Shown piece after piece: positions 17,695-26,793 of a stretch of DNA of 64,000 nt (positions are counted from its first letter, which is position 1; each line of letters opens with the position of its first letter). Source of the DNA: Streptomyces deccanensis (GTDB lineage Bacteria; Actinomycetota; Actinomycetes; Streptomycetales; Streptomycetaceae); the NCBI RefSeq assembly GCF_022385335.1, contig NZ_CP092431.1, positions 6,138,001-6,202,000 of the forward strand. The letters run 5' to 3'. Position numbers and translations under genes: made by a program. Below the pieces are notes generated by a model. The model had not been told where the DNA came from, made no database searches, and saw nothing but the letters and a program-made list of their open reading frames with translations.

Positions 17695-17861
17695 AGATGT
17701 TCACCCCCAGCGGTACCGGCAGGGTAACCGCCGAGCGCCCCCGCCTGGAAGCACTGCGTGGCAATCTGCGGCAAATCGCTACGCTGAGTGACGAGTTGCC
17801 GAAATCTCGAACGTCCGGACCGCCGAACAGCAGCACCACGAGGCCGCAGGAGCGGCAGACG

Positions 17862-18368
17862 CTACAGCGCCAGCCGGTAGCAGTGCCCCGGCCGGCCCGA
17901 GGCGGGCGTCGTGAACGTCTCCGCCAGGTCCATCCCCAGCCGCCGAGTGACGGCGATGGACCGCTCGTTGCGGGCGTCGACCATGGCGACGACGCTGCCG
18001 ACGCCGGCCGCCCGCACCCGCTCCAGGGTCTGTGTCGCGGCGGCGGTCACGTACCCCTTGCCCCAGTGCTCCCGGCCGAGCCGCCAGCCGATCTCGATCT
18101 CCCCGGTCGGGCCCCACGCGCGGGGCCACGGCTGGGCACCGGTGAAGCCGATGGCCCGGCCCTCCTCGTCGAGCATCGTCCACAGGCAGAACCCGTGTTC
18201 GGCGTCGTGGCGGCGCTGGCGCGCGGTGAGCTCCTCGTAGACGGACAGCTCGGCGGACCGGCCGCCGTGGAACTCCATGACGTCGGGATCGTCGAAGATC
18301 CGGTGCCAGGCGAAGGCGTCCTCGTCGGTGGGGACACGCAGCCGCACGTCGGGCAGAGCTCGGTTCAC
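17862..18368 (-). CDS. GNAT family N-acetyltransferase (RimJ/RimL type)
   Basis: A 168-residue GNAT protein. The layout fits RimJ/RimL-type enzymes: 'VRLRVPTDEDAFAWHRIFDDPDVMEF' at the start, 'AIGFTGAQPWPRAW', 'IEIGWRLGREHWGKGYVTAAATQTLERV' containing the acetyl-CoA binding Q/RxxGxG/A-like segment (here 'REHWGKGYVT'), and 'ARNERSIAVTRRLGMDLAET'. It should transfer acetyl from acetyl-CoA to an amine, often a protein N-terminus or small molecule; the substrate cannot be told. The GTG start at 18368 has a GAAGGG-like SD. It is divergent from the geranylgeranyl-reductase-family gene. Confidence 0.88.
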   Translation of the reverse strand: MNRALPDVRLRVPTDEDAFAWHRIFDDPDVMEFHGGRSAELSVYEELTARQRRHDAEHGFCLWTMLDEEGRAIGFTGAQPWPRAWGPTGEIEIGWRLGREHWGKGYVTAAATQTLERVRAAGVGSVVAMVDARNERSIAVTRRLGMDLAETFTTPASGRPGHCYRLAL

Positions 18369-18529
18369 AGGGGCAGCCCTTCAGCCGATGATCGGTACCG
18401 CTGAATAGACTGCCCATGTCCGACGACCGTCGGCACATGTTTTCCGGCCGTCCGGTTCCCCGGGCGTCCAGCAGGCCTTGCTCCGATCCCGGTGCATCGA
18501 TCCTTCTACTTCTTTGGGGAGAACCCGTC

Positions 18530-19822
18530 GTGACCGAGCCCCAGCCCCTTACCGAACACACCGCCGATGTGATCGTCGTCGGGGCCGGGCCAGCCGGTTC
18601 CACCACCGCGTACTACCTGGCGAAGGCCGGGCTCGACGTCCTGGTCCTGGAGAAGACCAGCTTCCCCAGGGAGAAGGTCTGCGGCGACGGTCTCACCCCG
18701 CGCGCCACCAAGCAGCTCGTGGCGATGGGCATCGACATCTCCGAGGAGGCCGGCTGGCTCCGCAACAAGGGCCTGCGGATCATCGGCGGCGGCGTCCGTC
18801 TCCAGCTCGACTGGCCGGATCTCGCCGCCTACCCGAACTACGGACTCGTCCGCAAACGTGACGACTTCGACGAGCAGCTCGCCCGCCAGGCCCAGAAGGC
18901 GGGCGCCCGCCTCCACGAGCAGTGCAACGTGGGCGCGCCGATCATCGACGACCGCACGGGCCGGATCACCGGAGTGCACGCCAAGCTCGGCGACGAGAAG
19001 CGCGAAGTCACCTTCCACGCCCCGCTGGTGGTCGCGGCCGACGGCAACTCCACCCGGCTCTCTCTCGCGATGGGGCTGCACCGCCGCGAGGACCGGCCGA
19101 TGGGCGTCGCGGTCCGCACGTACTTCACCTCGCCGCGCCACGACGACGACTACCTGGAGTCCTGGCTGGAGCTGTGGGACAAGCGCGGCCCCGGCGAGGA
19201 CCGGCTGCTCCCCGGCTACGGCTGGATCTTCGGCATGGGCGACGGCACGTCCAACGTCGGTCTGGGCGTCCTCAACACCTCCTCCGCCTTCAAGGAGCTG
19301 GACTGGCGTGACGTCCTGAAGGCGTGGTGCGCGTCCATGCCGGAGGAGTGGGGCTACACCCCCGAGAACATGACCGGCCCCATCCGCGGCGCCGCCCTCC
19401 CGATGGCCTTCAACCGCCAACCCCACTACACCAAGGGCCTGCTGCTGGTCGGCGACGCCGGCGGCATGGTGAACCCCTTCAACGGCGAGGGCATCGCCTA
19501 CGCGATGGAATCCGGCCAGATCGCCGCCGACGTCATCGTCCAGGCGCACGCCCGCGCCACCCCCGGACAGCGTGAACTCGCCCTCCAGCGTTATCCGCAG
19601 GTCCTCAAGGACACCTTCGGCGGCTACTACACGATGGGCCGCGCCTTCGTGAAGCTCATCGGCAACCCGAAGATCATGAAGCTCGCCACGCAGCGGGGCC
19701 TGACCCACCCGCTCCTGATGAAGTTCACGCTGAAGATGCTGGCCAACCTCACCGACCCCACCGGCGGCGACGCGATGGACCGCATCATCAACGGCCTGAG
19801 CAAGGTGGCCCCGAAGGCGTGA
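18530..19822 (+). CDS. Geranylgeranyl reductase family flavoprotein (MenJ-like)
   Basis: A 430-residue FAD-dependent oxidoreductase. The dinucleotide motif GxGxxG is at residues 18-23 ('VVGAGPAGSTTAYYLAKAG'). 'FPREKVCGDGLTPRATKQL' is the signature of geranylgeranyl reductases, and 'LLVGDAGGMVNPFNGEGIAYAMESG' is the second FAD contact. Family members saturate isoprenoid double bonds; MenJ of mycobacteria reduces one bond of the menaquinone tail, and partially saturated menaquinones are usual in Streptomyces, so a menaquinone role is likely but not proven. GTG 18530 is preferred (GGGGAGAA SD). An ATG at 18416, 5 nt after a -10-like TAGACT, would add 38 residues of unusual sequence. Confidence 0.9.
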   Translation: MTEPQPLTEHTADVIVVGAGPAGSTTAYYLAKAGLDVLVLEKTSFPREKVCGDGLTPRATKQLVAMGIDISEEAGWLRNKGLRIIGGGVRLQLDWPDLAAYPNYGLVRKRDDFDEQLARQAQKAGARLHEQCNVGAPIIDDRTGRITGVHAKLGDEKREVTFHAPLVVAADGNSTRLSLAMGLHRREDRPMGVAVRTYFTSPRHDDDYLESWLELWDKRGPGEDRLLPGYGWIFGMGDGTSNVGLGVLNTSSAFKELDWRDVLKAWCASMPEEWGYTPENMTGPIRGAALPMAFNRQPHYTKGLLLVGDAGGMVNPFNGEGIAYAMESGQIAADVIVQAHARATPGQRELALQRYPQVLKDTFGGYYTMGRAFVKLIGNPKIMKLATQRGLTHPLLMKFTLKMLANLTDPTGGDAMDRIINGLSKVAPKA

Positions 19823-19830
19823 CGGTGGGG

Positions 19831-19864
19831 ACAGGGCTTCGCCCCGCGCGCGGCGAAGCCCTGT
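19831..19864 (+). terminator. Strong terminator of the geranylgeranyl-reductase-family gene
   Basis: A perfect 13-bp stem: ACAGGGCTTCGCC at 19831-19843 and GGCGAAGCCCTGT at 19852-19864, with an 8-nt loop, 9 bp after the stop codon. Confidence 0.8.
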
Positions 19865-19924
19865 ACGCCCCCGAGAGGCTCGCTGCCGCCCGGGAGCGCG
19901 GAACACCATGGGAATGGTGCGAAA

Positions 19925-19942
19925 GGCGCCCTGTGGGGCGCC
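19925..19942. terminator. Compact GC hairpin between convergent genes
   Basis: GGCGCCC-TGTG-GGGCGCC, a perfect 7-bp stem with a tetraloop, the second of three hairpins in this convergent gap. Confidence 0.5.
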
Positions 19943-19966
19943 TGTGGCCTTTCTGTGGGCAGCCCG

Positions 19967-19999
19967 AGGGCCGCTGTCCCCTACGGGGAGAGCGGCCCT
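19967..19999 (-). terminator. Terminator of the NlpC/P60 gene
   Basis: AGGGCCGCT (19967-19975) pairs with AGCGGCCCT (19991-19999), and inside it TCCCC-TAC-GGGGA extends the stem. It lies 28 bp beyond the stop of the minus-strand NlpC/P60 gene. Confidence 0.75.
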
Positions 20000-20027
20000 T
20001 CGAAAACGCCCTGGGCGACCGCGTGGG

Positions 20028-20834
20028 TCAGAGCACGCGCACCGCGCCCGTCGCCGGGTAGCCGGAGAGGTCCTGGATGACGACGCCCTTGGAGGGGTTC
20101 GCCGCGTCGAGGTACTGGCCGTTCCCGACGTAGACACCCACGTGGTACGCCGAACCCTTGGCGCCCCAGTACAGGATGTCGCCGACCTCGAGGTTCGACA
20201 GCGAGACCTCGGTGCCCTGCATCGACTGGTCCTGCGAGACCCGGGGGAGGTCCACGCCGACCTGCTTGAACGCGGCCTGCACGAGCGAGGAGCAGTCCCA
20301 CGCGTTGGGGCCGGTGGCGCCCATGACGTAGGCGTCGCCGAGCTGGGCCTTCAGGAAGTCGATGACCGTGCCGACGCTGCCGCTGGCGGGCGCCGTCGTG
20401 GTCGAGGTCGCCGTCGACGAGTTGGTCGAGAGGGTGGCCCGCTCACTGTCGCGCGAGGCGCGCTCGGCGGCGGCCTTGCGCTCGGCCTCCTCGGCGGCCT
20501 TCTTCCGGGCCTCTTCCTTCTTCGCCTTGGCGAGGTCCTTGTCGGCCTGCTTGGCCGCCTCTTCGGCGGCCGCGTCACGCTCGGCCTGCAGCTGGTAGTC
20601 GGCCGCCATCGCCTGCGTGGCGTCCGCGGACTGCGCGGCCTGCGTGGCCAGGTCGGCCGTGAGGGTGGGCAGTTCGAGCGTCTGCGTCACCGGCTCCGCG
20701 GCGAACGCGGCCGTCGACGCGCCGGCCACGGCCACGGTGCTGAGAACGCCACCGGCGACTCCGGCGCGCATCGCGATCGAGGACGCGTTGCGGCGGGGTT
20801 TCCGGTGGCTGCGTATGTGAGCGGTGTGGGACAT
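20028..20834 (-). CDS. Secreted NlpC/P60 peptidoglycan hydrolase
   Basis: A protein of about 268 residues. An N-terminal signal sequence (Arg-rich start, then 'AGVAGGVLSTVAVAGASTAAFAAEP') leads to a long Lys/Glu/Ala-rich coiled-coil segment (about 55-130), a Ser/Thr-rich linker, and a C-terminal NlpC/P60 cysteine peptidase domain. The catalytic Cys is in 'NAWDCSSLVQAAFKQ' and the His in 'AYHVGVYVGNG'. Such enzymes cut the D-Glu to diamino acid bond in peptide stems. The start at 20834 is the last ATG before the signal peptide; in-frame ATG 20864 and GTG 20891 are alternatives and none has a good SD. It is divergent from the nuo operon across 746 bp. Confidence 0.88.
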   Translation of the reverse strand: MSHTAHIRSHRKPRRNASSIAMRAGVAGGVLSTVAVAGASTAAFAAEPVTQTLELPTLTADLATQAAQSADATQAMAADYQLQAERDAAAEEAAKQADKDLAKAKKEEARKKAAEEAERKAAAERASRDSERATLSTNSSTATSTTTAPASGSVGTVIDFLKAQLGDAYVMGATGPNAWDCSSLVQAAFKQVGVDLPRVSQDQSMQGTEVSLSNLEVGDILYWGAKGSAYHVGVYVGNGQYLDAANPSKGVVIQDLSGYPATGAVRVL

Positions 20835-21432
20835 GGGTACAAGCGGTACCAGCGACTCCTCCATACCTTCAAGAAACGTGTGCTGCGCCACAGTTGTTCA
20901 ACGGAGGCCGTAAATTCCCCGCGGGTCACTCTTTATTGACGCCGTAACGGGCATAGCGGACATGGTCGAACAGGCCTTTGATCATGGCCTTTCGTGATTA
21001 CGCCCGAATTGCCCTGCGCTTACCATCGATCGCAGCGAGTGGCCAAGGCCGGTGGATTTGATCTCGGTCCGATGTGGCGCAGGTCACGGAACGGTCACCC
21101 GTTCTCGCGGCGTCCCGCGCGGGAGCGCCGCCTCTCGACGCTCGTGAATGTGTGCACGCGTCCACATCGGTCGTCGGACCTCCCCCCGAGGTGTGAACGC
21201 GGTGCTCTATCAAGGGGTCCCGTCCAGCACCAATTTGCATGCAGCGGAACTCTCTTGATATAGAGACGCCCTGCGTGACCAGCGGTAACGAGCGAAAATG
21301 TCACTTCTGGTGATCAGTCTGGCGCTTCGTGTATGAAGATCGACGCTCATCCGACTTCATGATCCTTCGTCAGGTGGTGGAGATCACAAACTCGGTGCTG
21401 CACCCGTGTCGCAGATCACAGACCGGCAGGCA

Positions 21433-21438
21433 TAGGAT
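21433..21438 (+). promoter_or_regulatory. Candidate -10 element of the nuo promoter
   Basis: TAGGAT lies 17 bp upstream of the Rex-like operator, so the operator would cover the start of transcription. No clear -35 hexamer is seen at 16-18 bp. Confidence 0.35.
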
Positions 21439-21454
21439 GCGGGGCAGTTGGGCT

Positions 21455-21470
21455 TGTGACCTGCTTCACA
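21455..21470. promoter_or_regulatory. Rex-type operator upstream of nuoA
   Basis: TGTGACCTGCTTCACA is a 16-bp palindrome (TGTGA-N6-TCACA) close to the Rex consensus TGTGAAC-N3-TTCACA. Rex senses the NADH/NAD+ ratio and is known to bind upstream of nuoA-N in S. coelicolor. The same palindrome would also fit a Crp/Fnr-family protein. Confidence 0.7.
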
Positions 21471-21580
21471 TGTTCGCGATCTTCGTCGAGACGGACGGGG
21501 CTCGTGTGGCCGGTGGGGCGGGAGAGCAGGGCCGACGCAATCCGCCAGCAGTCAGTGCCGACTGAGAGGAGCGAGGAGCG

Positions 21581-21940
21581 GTGAACGCCTATGCGCCCAT
21601 CCTCGTACTGGGAGCCCTCGGGGCAGGCTTTGCGATCTTCTCCGTGATCATGGCCACGCTGATCGGCCCGAAGCGCTACAACCGGGCCAAGCTCGAGGCC
21701 TACGAGTGCGGGATCGAGCCCACCCCCACGCCGGCCGGCGGCGGGCGTTTCCCCATCAAGTACTACCTGACGGCGATGCTCTTCATCGTCTTCGACATCG
21801 AGATCGTCTTCCTCTACCCGTGGGCCGTCACCTTCGACGCCCTGGGTGTTTTCGGGCTCGTGGAGATGCTGCTCTTCGTGCTCACCGTCTTCGTCGCCTA
21901 CGCGTACGTCTGGCGCCGCGGCGGCCTGGAATGGGACTGA
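21581..21940 (+). CDS. nuoA: NADH-quinone oxidoreductase subunit A
   Basis: A 119-residue membrane subunit with three TM helices (about 6-28, 60-82, 88-111). The conserved loop 'KLEAYECGIEP' (38-47), which helps shape the quinone channel at the NuoA/NuoH/NuoD junction, is intact. It is the first gene of a 14-gene operon encoding respiratory complex I, which passes electrons from NADH to menaquinone and pumps protons. The GTG start has a GGAG-rich leader (GAGGAGC). Transcription probably starts about 140 bp upstream, under redox control by the Rex-like site. Confidence 0.96.
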   Translation: MNAYAPILVLGALGAGFAIFSVIMATLIGPKRYNRAKLEAYECGIEPTPTPAGGGRFPIKYYLTAMLFIVFDIEIVFLYPWAVTFDALGVFGLVEMLLFVLTVFVAYAYVWRRGGLEWD

Positions 21941-21955
21941 GGGGCCTTTAAGACC

Positions 21956-22506
<551 letters not shown>

Positions 22507-22510
<4 letters not shown>

Positions 22511-23241
22511 GCGACGCGAACGGGGTCAACCCCGAGAAGGATCTCGCCGCCTCCAATCTCCCCGGCCAGCGCGGCGACGGCGGTGAGGAGATCCGCGTCC
22601 AGCGCGGCATGTTCGGCGCGAACAACGGCGGCGACACCTCCGGCTACGGCGGTCTGGTCCGCTCCATCCGGCTCCCCGGCGAGGCCGTCCGCCCCTACGG
22701 CGGCTGGTTCGACGAGGTCGCCGACGAGCTGGAGGGCGCCCTGGAGGAACAGGGCCTCGTCCCCGAGAACGTGATCGACAAGACCGTCGTCGACCGGGGC
22801 GAGCTCACCTTCCACATCGAGCGCGAGCACCTGCCCCGCGTCGCCCGCACCCTCCGGGACGACCCGGCCCTCCGCTTCGAGCTGTGCACCGGCGTCTCCG
22901 GCGTCCACTACCCCGGCGACAAGGGCCGCGAGCTGCACGCCGTCTACCACCTGCGTTCGATCACCCACAACCGGCTGATCCGCCTGGAGGTCTCCGCCCC
23001 CGACGCCGACCCGCACATCCCGTCGCTCGTCCCCGTCTACCCGACCAACGACTGGCACGAGCGCGAGACGTACGACTTCTTCGGCATCGTCTTCGACGGC
23101 CACCCCGCGCTGACGCGGATCATGATGCCGGACGACTGGCAGGGCTTCCCGCAGCGCAAGGACTACCCCCTCGGCGGCATCCCCGTCGAGTACAAGGGCG
23201 CCCAGATCCCGGCTCCGGACCAGCGGAGGTCGTACTCATGA
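22507..23241 (+). CDS. nuoC: NADH-quinone oxidoreductase subunit C
   Basis: A 244-residue subunit of the 30-kDa family. The signature '[44 protein letters not shown]' type segment lies near 180-225 and contacts NuoD. The N-terminal 60 residues are a flexible Gly/Asn/Glu-rich extension. It has no cofactor and supports the peripheral arm. The ATG overlaps the nuoB stop (ATGA), and its own stop overlaps the nuoD start, indicating coupled translation. It is separate from NuoD, unlike the fused NuoCD of E. coli. Confidence 0.95.
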
Positions 23242-24578
23242 GCACGCAGCACGCATCCGCCGACTCCCACGCCACGGCGCGCGAGACCACCGAGGGCACC
23301 GTCTACACGGTCACCGGCGGCGACTGGGACGAGGTGGCCGAGACCGCCGCCCGGTCCGACGACGAGCGCATCATCGTCAACATGGGCCCCCAGCACCCGT
23401 CCACGCACGGGGTGCTCCGGCTGATCCTGGAGATCGACGGCGAGACCGTCACCGAGGCCCGCTGCGGCATCGGCTACCTCCACACCGGCATCGAGAAGAA
23501 CCTCGAATACCGCACGTGGACGCAGGGCACCACGTTCGTGACGCGCATGGACTACCTGACGCCGTTCTTCAACGAGACGGCGTACTGCCTCGCCGTGGAG
23601 AAACTCCTCGGCATCGAGGACGAGATCCCCGACCGCGCCACGATCATCCGGGTGCTCCTGATGGAGCTGAACCGGCTCTCCTCCCACCTGGTGTGCATCG
23701 CCACCGGCGGCATGGAACTGGGCGCCACCACGATCATGATCTACGGCTTCCGTGATCGTGAACTGATTCTCGACATCTACGAGCTGATCACCGGCCTGCG
23801 CATGAACCACGCGTACATCCGGCCCGGCGGACTCGCCCAGGACCTGCCGCCCGGCGCGGTCGACCAGATCCGCGAGTTCGTCAAGAAGATGGAGAAGAAC
23901 CTCCCCGAGTACGACAAGCTCGCCACCGGGAACCCCATCTTCAAGGCCCGGATGCAGGACGTCGGCTACCTCGACCTGACCGGCTGCATGGCCCTCGGCG
24001 CCACCGGCCCCATCCTGCGCTCCGCCGGTCTCCCGCACGACCTGCGCAAGGCCCAGCCGTACTGCGGCTACGAGACGTACGACTTCGACGTCCCGACCGC
24101 CGACACCTGCGACTCCTACGGTCGCTTCCTGATCCGCCTGGAGGAGATGCGCCAGTCCCTCAGGATCGTCGAACAGTGCCTGGACCGGCTGGAGCCCGGC
24201 CCGGTCATGGTCGGCGACAAGAAGATCGCCTGGCCCGCGCAGCTCGCCCTCGGACCCGACGGGCTCGGCAACTCCCTGGACCACATCAAGAAGATCATGG
24301 GCACCTCCATGGAGGCCCTGATCCACCACTTCAAGCTGGTGACCGAGGGTTTCCGCGTCCCGCCGGGTCAGGCGTACGCGGCGGTCGAGTCGCCCAAGGG
24401 CGAACTCGGGGTGCACGTCGTGTCCGACGGAGGCACCCGCCCCTTCCGGGTCCACTTCCGCGACCCGTCCTTCACCAACCTGCAGGCCATGGCGGCGATG
24501 TGCGAGGGCGGCCAGGTCGCCGACGTCATCGTCGCCGTCGCGTCCATCGACCCCGTGATGGGAGGCGTCGACCGGTGA
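23238..24578 (+). CDS. nuoD: NADH-quinone oxidoreductase subunit D
   Basis: A 446-residue 49-kDa subunit, related to the large subunit of NiFe hydrogenases but without metal ligands. '[22 protein letters not shown]' (about 47-70), which lines the quinone head pocket, and '[18 protein letters not shown]' are conserved, as are '[19 protein letters not shown]' and the C-terminal '[23 protein letters not shown]'. Together with NuoB it forms the quinone-reducing site. The first 45 residues form an actinobacterial-type extension. Start and stop overlap neighbours by 4 bp. Confidence 0.97.
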   Translation: MSTQHASADSHATARETTEGTVYTVTGGDWDEVAETAARSDDERIIVNMGPQHPSTHGVLRLILEIDGETVTEARCGIGYLHTGIEKNLEYRTWTQGTTFVTRMDYLTPFFNETAYCLAVEKLLGIEDEIPDRATIIRVLLMELNRLSSHLVCIATGGMELGATTIMIYGFRDRELILDIYELITGLRMNHAYIRPGGLAQDLPPGAVDQIREFVKKMEKNLPEYDKLATGNPIFKARMQDVGYLDLTGCMALGATGPILRSAGLPHDLRKAQPYCGYETYDFDVPTADTCDSYGRFLIRLEEMRQSLRIVEQCLDRLEPGPVMVGDKKIAWPAQLALGPDGLGNSLDHIKKIMGTSMEALIHHFKLVTEGFRVPPGQAYAAVESPKGELGVHVVSDGGTRPFRVHFRDPSFTNLQAMAAMCEGGQVADVIVAVASIDPVMGGVDR

Positions 24579-25438
24579 CCACCACCCCCGAGGGCGTCAG
24601 CCTGGGCATGCCCCAACTGCCCGCGCCCGACTACCCGGACGACGTTCGAGCCCGGCTGGAGCGGGACGCGGCCGAGGTCGTCGCCCGCTACCCGGACTCC
24701 CGGTCCGCCCTCCTGCCGCTGCTGCACCTCGTGCAGTCGGAGGAGGGCCACGTCACCCGCACCGGCATGCGGTTCTGCGCCGACGTGCTCGGCCTGACCA
24801 CGGCCGAGGTCACCGCCGTCGCCACCTTCTACTCCATGTACCGGCGCAAGCCCTCCGGCGACTACCAGGTCGGCGTCTGCACGAACACCCTGTGCGCGGT
24901 GATGGGCGGCGACGCGATCTTCGAGGCCCTCCAGGACCACCTCGGCGTCGGCAACGGCGAGACCACCGACGACGGCAAGGTCACCCTGGAGCACATCGAG
25001 TGCAACGCGGCCTGCGACTTCGCACCGGTCGTGATGGTCAACTGGGAGTTCTTCGACAACCAGACCGTCGACAGCGCCAAGGGCCTCGTCGACGACCTGC
25101 GCGCGGGAGTCGAGGTCCGGCCCACGCGCGGGGCGCCGCTGTGCACCTTCAAGGACACCGCCCGCATCCTCGCCGGCTTCCCCGACGAGCGCCCCGGGGC
25201 CGTCGAGGCGAGCGGCGGCGCGGGCCCCGCCTCGCTGGTCGGCCTCCGCCTGGCCAGGGGGGAGGCCGGACCCGCGCGCGTGGTCCACCCCAGGGACGGC
25301 GGCCCGCACGACGAGCCGCAGGACCGGGTGCACGAGCCGTCACCCAGCGAGCACCTCAGCTCGCACGACGCGCCGCAGGACACATCGGCCTCCGACCCGG
25401 CCCACCCGGCCGGGCCCGCCGCCGAGGAGGGGGAGTGA
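24575..25438 (+). CDS. nuoE: NADH-quinone oxidoreductase subunit E
   Basis: A 287-residue subunit of the 24-kDa family, a thioredoxin-like fold holding the 2Fe-2S cluster N1a. The ligands Cys102, Cys107, Cys143 and Cys147 are seen in '[12 protein letters not shown]' and '[13 protein letters not shown]'. The conserved core ends near residue 205. The remaining 80 or so residues are a Gly/Pro/His/Asp-rich, probably disordered tail that is absent from E. coli NuoE (166 residues). It works with NuoF in the NADH-oxidising module. The GTG start overlaps the nuoD stop and the stop overlaps the nuoF ATG. Confidence 0.95.
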   Translation: MTTTPEGVSLGMPQLPAPDYPDDVRARLERDAAEVVARYPDSRSALLPLLHLVQSEEGHVTRTGMRFCADVLGLTTAEVTAVATFYSMYRRKPSGDYQVGVCTNTLCAVMGGDAIFEALQDHLGVGNGETTDDGKVTLEHIECNAACDFAPVVMVNWEFFDNQTVDSAKGLVDDLRAGVEVRPTRGAPLCTFKDTARILAGFPDERPGAVEASGGAGPASLVGLRLARGEAGPARVVHPRDGGPHDEPQDRVHEPSPSEHLSSHDAPQDTSASDPAHPAGPAAEEGE

Positions 25439-26793
25439 TGACGTTGGCACCCGAGATCAAGGGCAGCAGCCCGGAGAAGCTGCTCGCACCCGTGCTGTCG
25501 TCCTTCTGGGACGAGGACCGGTCGTGGACGCTGGACGTCTACCGCAGGCACGACGGGTACGAGGGCCTGCGCAAGGCGCTCGAGATGACGCCGGACGACC
25601 TCATCGCGTACGTCAAGGAATCCGGGTTGCGCGGCCGTGGCGGCGCGGGATTCCCCACGGGGATGAAATGGCAGTTCATTCCCCAGGGCGACGGGAAACC
25701 GCACTATCTCGTTGTCAACGCCGACGAGTCGGAGCCCGGAACGTGCAAGGACATTCCGCTCCTCTTCGCGAACCCGCACAGCCTCATCGAGGGCATGATC
25801 ATCGCGTGCTACGCCATTCGGTCGTCGCATGCCTTCATCTATCTGCGGGGTGAAGTCGTCCCCGTCCTGCGGCGGTTGCACGAGGCCGTCCGTGAGGCCT
25901 ACGAGGCCGGCTTCCTCGGCGAGAACATCCTGGGCAGCGGACTCGACCTCGAACTCACCGTGCACGCGGGCGCGGGCGCGTACATCTGCGGTGAGGAGAC
26001 CGCGCTGCTCGACTCGCTCGAAGGCCGCCGTGGTCAACCGCGACTGCGTCCCCCCTTCCCTGCTGTCGAGGGCCTCTACGCGTGCCCGACTGTTGTGAAC
26101 AACGTCGAGTCGATCGCGTCGGTTCCCGCGATCCTGCACCGGGGCAAGGAATGGTTCCGGTCGATGGGCAGCGAGAAGTCCCCCGGCTTCACGCTCTACT
26201 CGCTCAGCGGCCATGTCGCCAGCCCCGGCCAGTACGAGGCCCCGCTCGGCATCACGCTGCGCCAGCTCCTGGAGATGAGCGGCGGCATGCGGCCCGGACA
26301 CCGCCTCAAGTTCTGGACGCCCGGCGGCTCCTCGACGCCGATGTTCACCGACGAGCACCTCGACGTCCCCCTCGACTACGAGGGCGTGGGCGCCGCGGGT
26401 TCCATGCTCGGCACCAAGGCCCTCCAGTGCTTCGACGAGACCACCTGCGTCGTACGGGCCGTCACCCGCTGGACCGAGTTCTACGCCCACGAGTCCTGCG
26501 GCAAGTGCACCCCCTGCCGCGAAGGCACCTACTGGCTGGTCCAGTTGCTGCGTGACATCGAGGCCGGCAAGGGCGTCATGAGCGACCTCGACAAGCTGAA
26601 CGACATCGCCGACAACATCAACGGCAAGTCCTTCTGCGCCCTCGGCGACGGCGCCGCCTCGCCCATCTTCTCCTCCCTCAAGTACTTCCGCGCGGAGTAC
26701 GAGGACCACATCACGGGCCGGGGCTGCCCCTTCGACCCGGCCAGGTCGACCGCCTGGGCCGACAAGGACAAGCACGCGGAGGTGAACGCATGA
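25438..26793 (+). CDS. nuoF: NADH-quinone oxidoreductase subunit F
   Basis: A 451-residue 51-kDa flavoprotein where NADH is oxidised. FMN/NADH binding is marked by '[15 protein letters not shown]' (64-78) and '[12 protein letters not shown]' (94-105); '[19 protein letters not shown]' (178-196) is also intact. Cluster N3 (4Fe-4S) ligands are Cys354, Cys357, Cys360 and Cys400 ('[12 protein letters not shown]' and '[10 protein letters not shown]'). The ATG shares one base with the nuoE stop codon (TGATG), so translation is coupled. Third-position GC is lower around 25600-26100 than in neighbouring genes, a mild local codon-use change. Confidence 0.97.
   Translation: MTLAPEIKGSSPEKLLAPVLSSFWDEDRSWTLDVYRRHDGYEGLRKALEMTPDDLIAYVKESGLRGRGGAGFPTGMKWQFIPQGDGKPHYLVVNADESEPGTCKDIPLLFANPHSLIEGMIIACYAIRSSHAFIYLRGEVVPVLRRLHEAVREAYEAGFLGENILGSGLDLELTVHAGAGAYICGEETALLDSLEGRRGQPRLRPPFPAVEGLYACPTVVNNVESIASVPAILHRGKEWFRSMGSEKSPGFTLYSLSGHVASPGQYEAPLGITLRQLLEMSGGMRPGHRLKFWTPGGSSTPMFTDEHLDVPLDYEGVGAAGSMLGTKALQCFDETTCVVRAVTRWTEFYAHESCGKCTPCREGTYWLVQLLRDIEAGKGVMSDLDKLNDIADNINGKSFCALGDGAASPIFSSLKYFRAEYEDHITGRGCPFDPARSTAWADKDKHAEVNA

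Larger units (their letters stand above)
20835..21580. other. Long intergenic region between NlpC/P60 and nuoA
   Basis: 746 bp without a supported gene; the short ORFs inside lack codon bias, and the region is AT-rich for this genome. It must contain the minus-strand promoter of the NlpC gene and the plus-strand nuo promoter. Seen in it: TTGCAT at 21235-21240 with a TATAGA at 21259-21264 (18-bp spacing), two direct copies of AGATCACA (21381-21388 and 21413-21420), a -10-like TAGGAT (21433-21438), and a Rex-type palindrome (21455-21470). No c-di-AMP riboswitch pattern was found on the NlpC side. Confidence 0.5.

Noticed and set aside
18416..18529. 38-residue N-terminal extension of the geranylgeranyl-reductase-family protein
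   Set aside because: The extension has no resemblance to the family, and GTG 18530 has an SD; the leaderless ATG at 18416 is kept only as an alternative.
20835..21300. c-di-AMP riboswitch upstream of the NlpC/P60 gene
   Set aside because: The conserved blocks found at 56445-56630 (GGGGTGAA, GACAGCTCACC, GACGGAGAGGA) are absent on the minus strand here.
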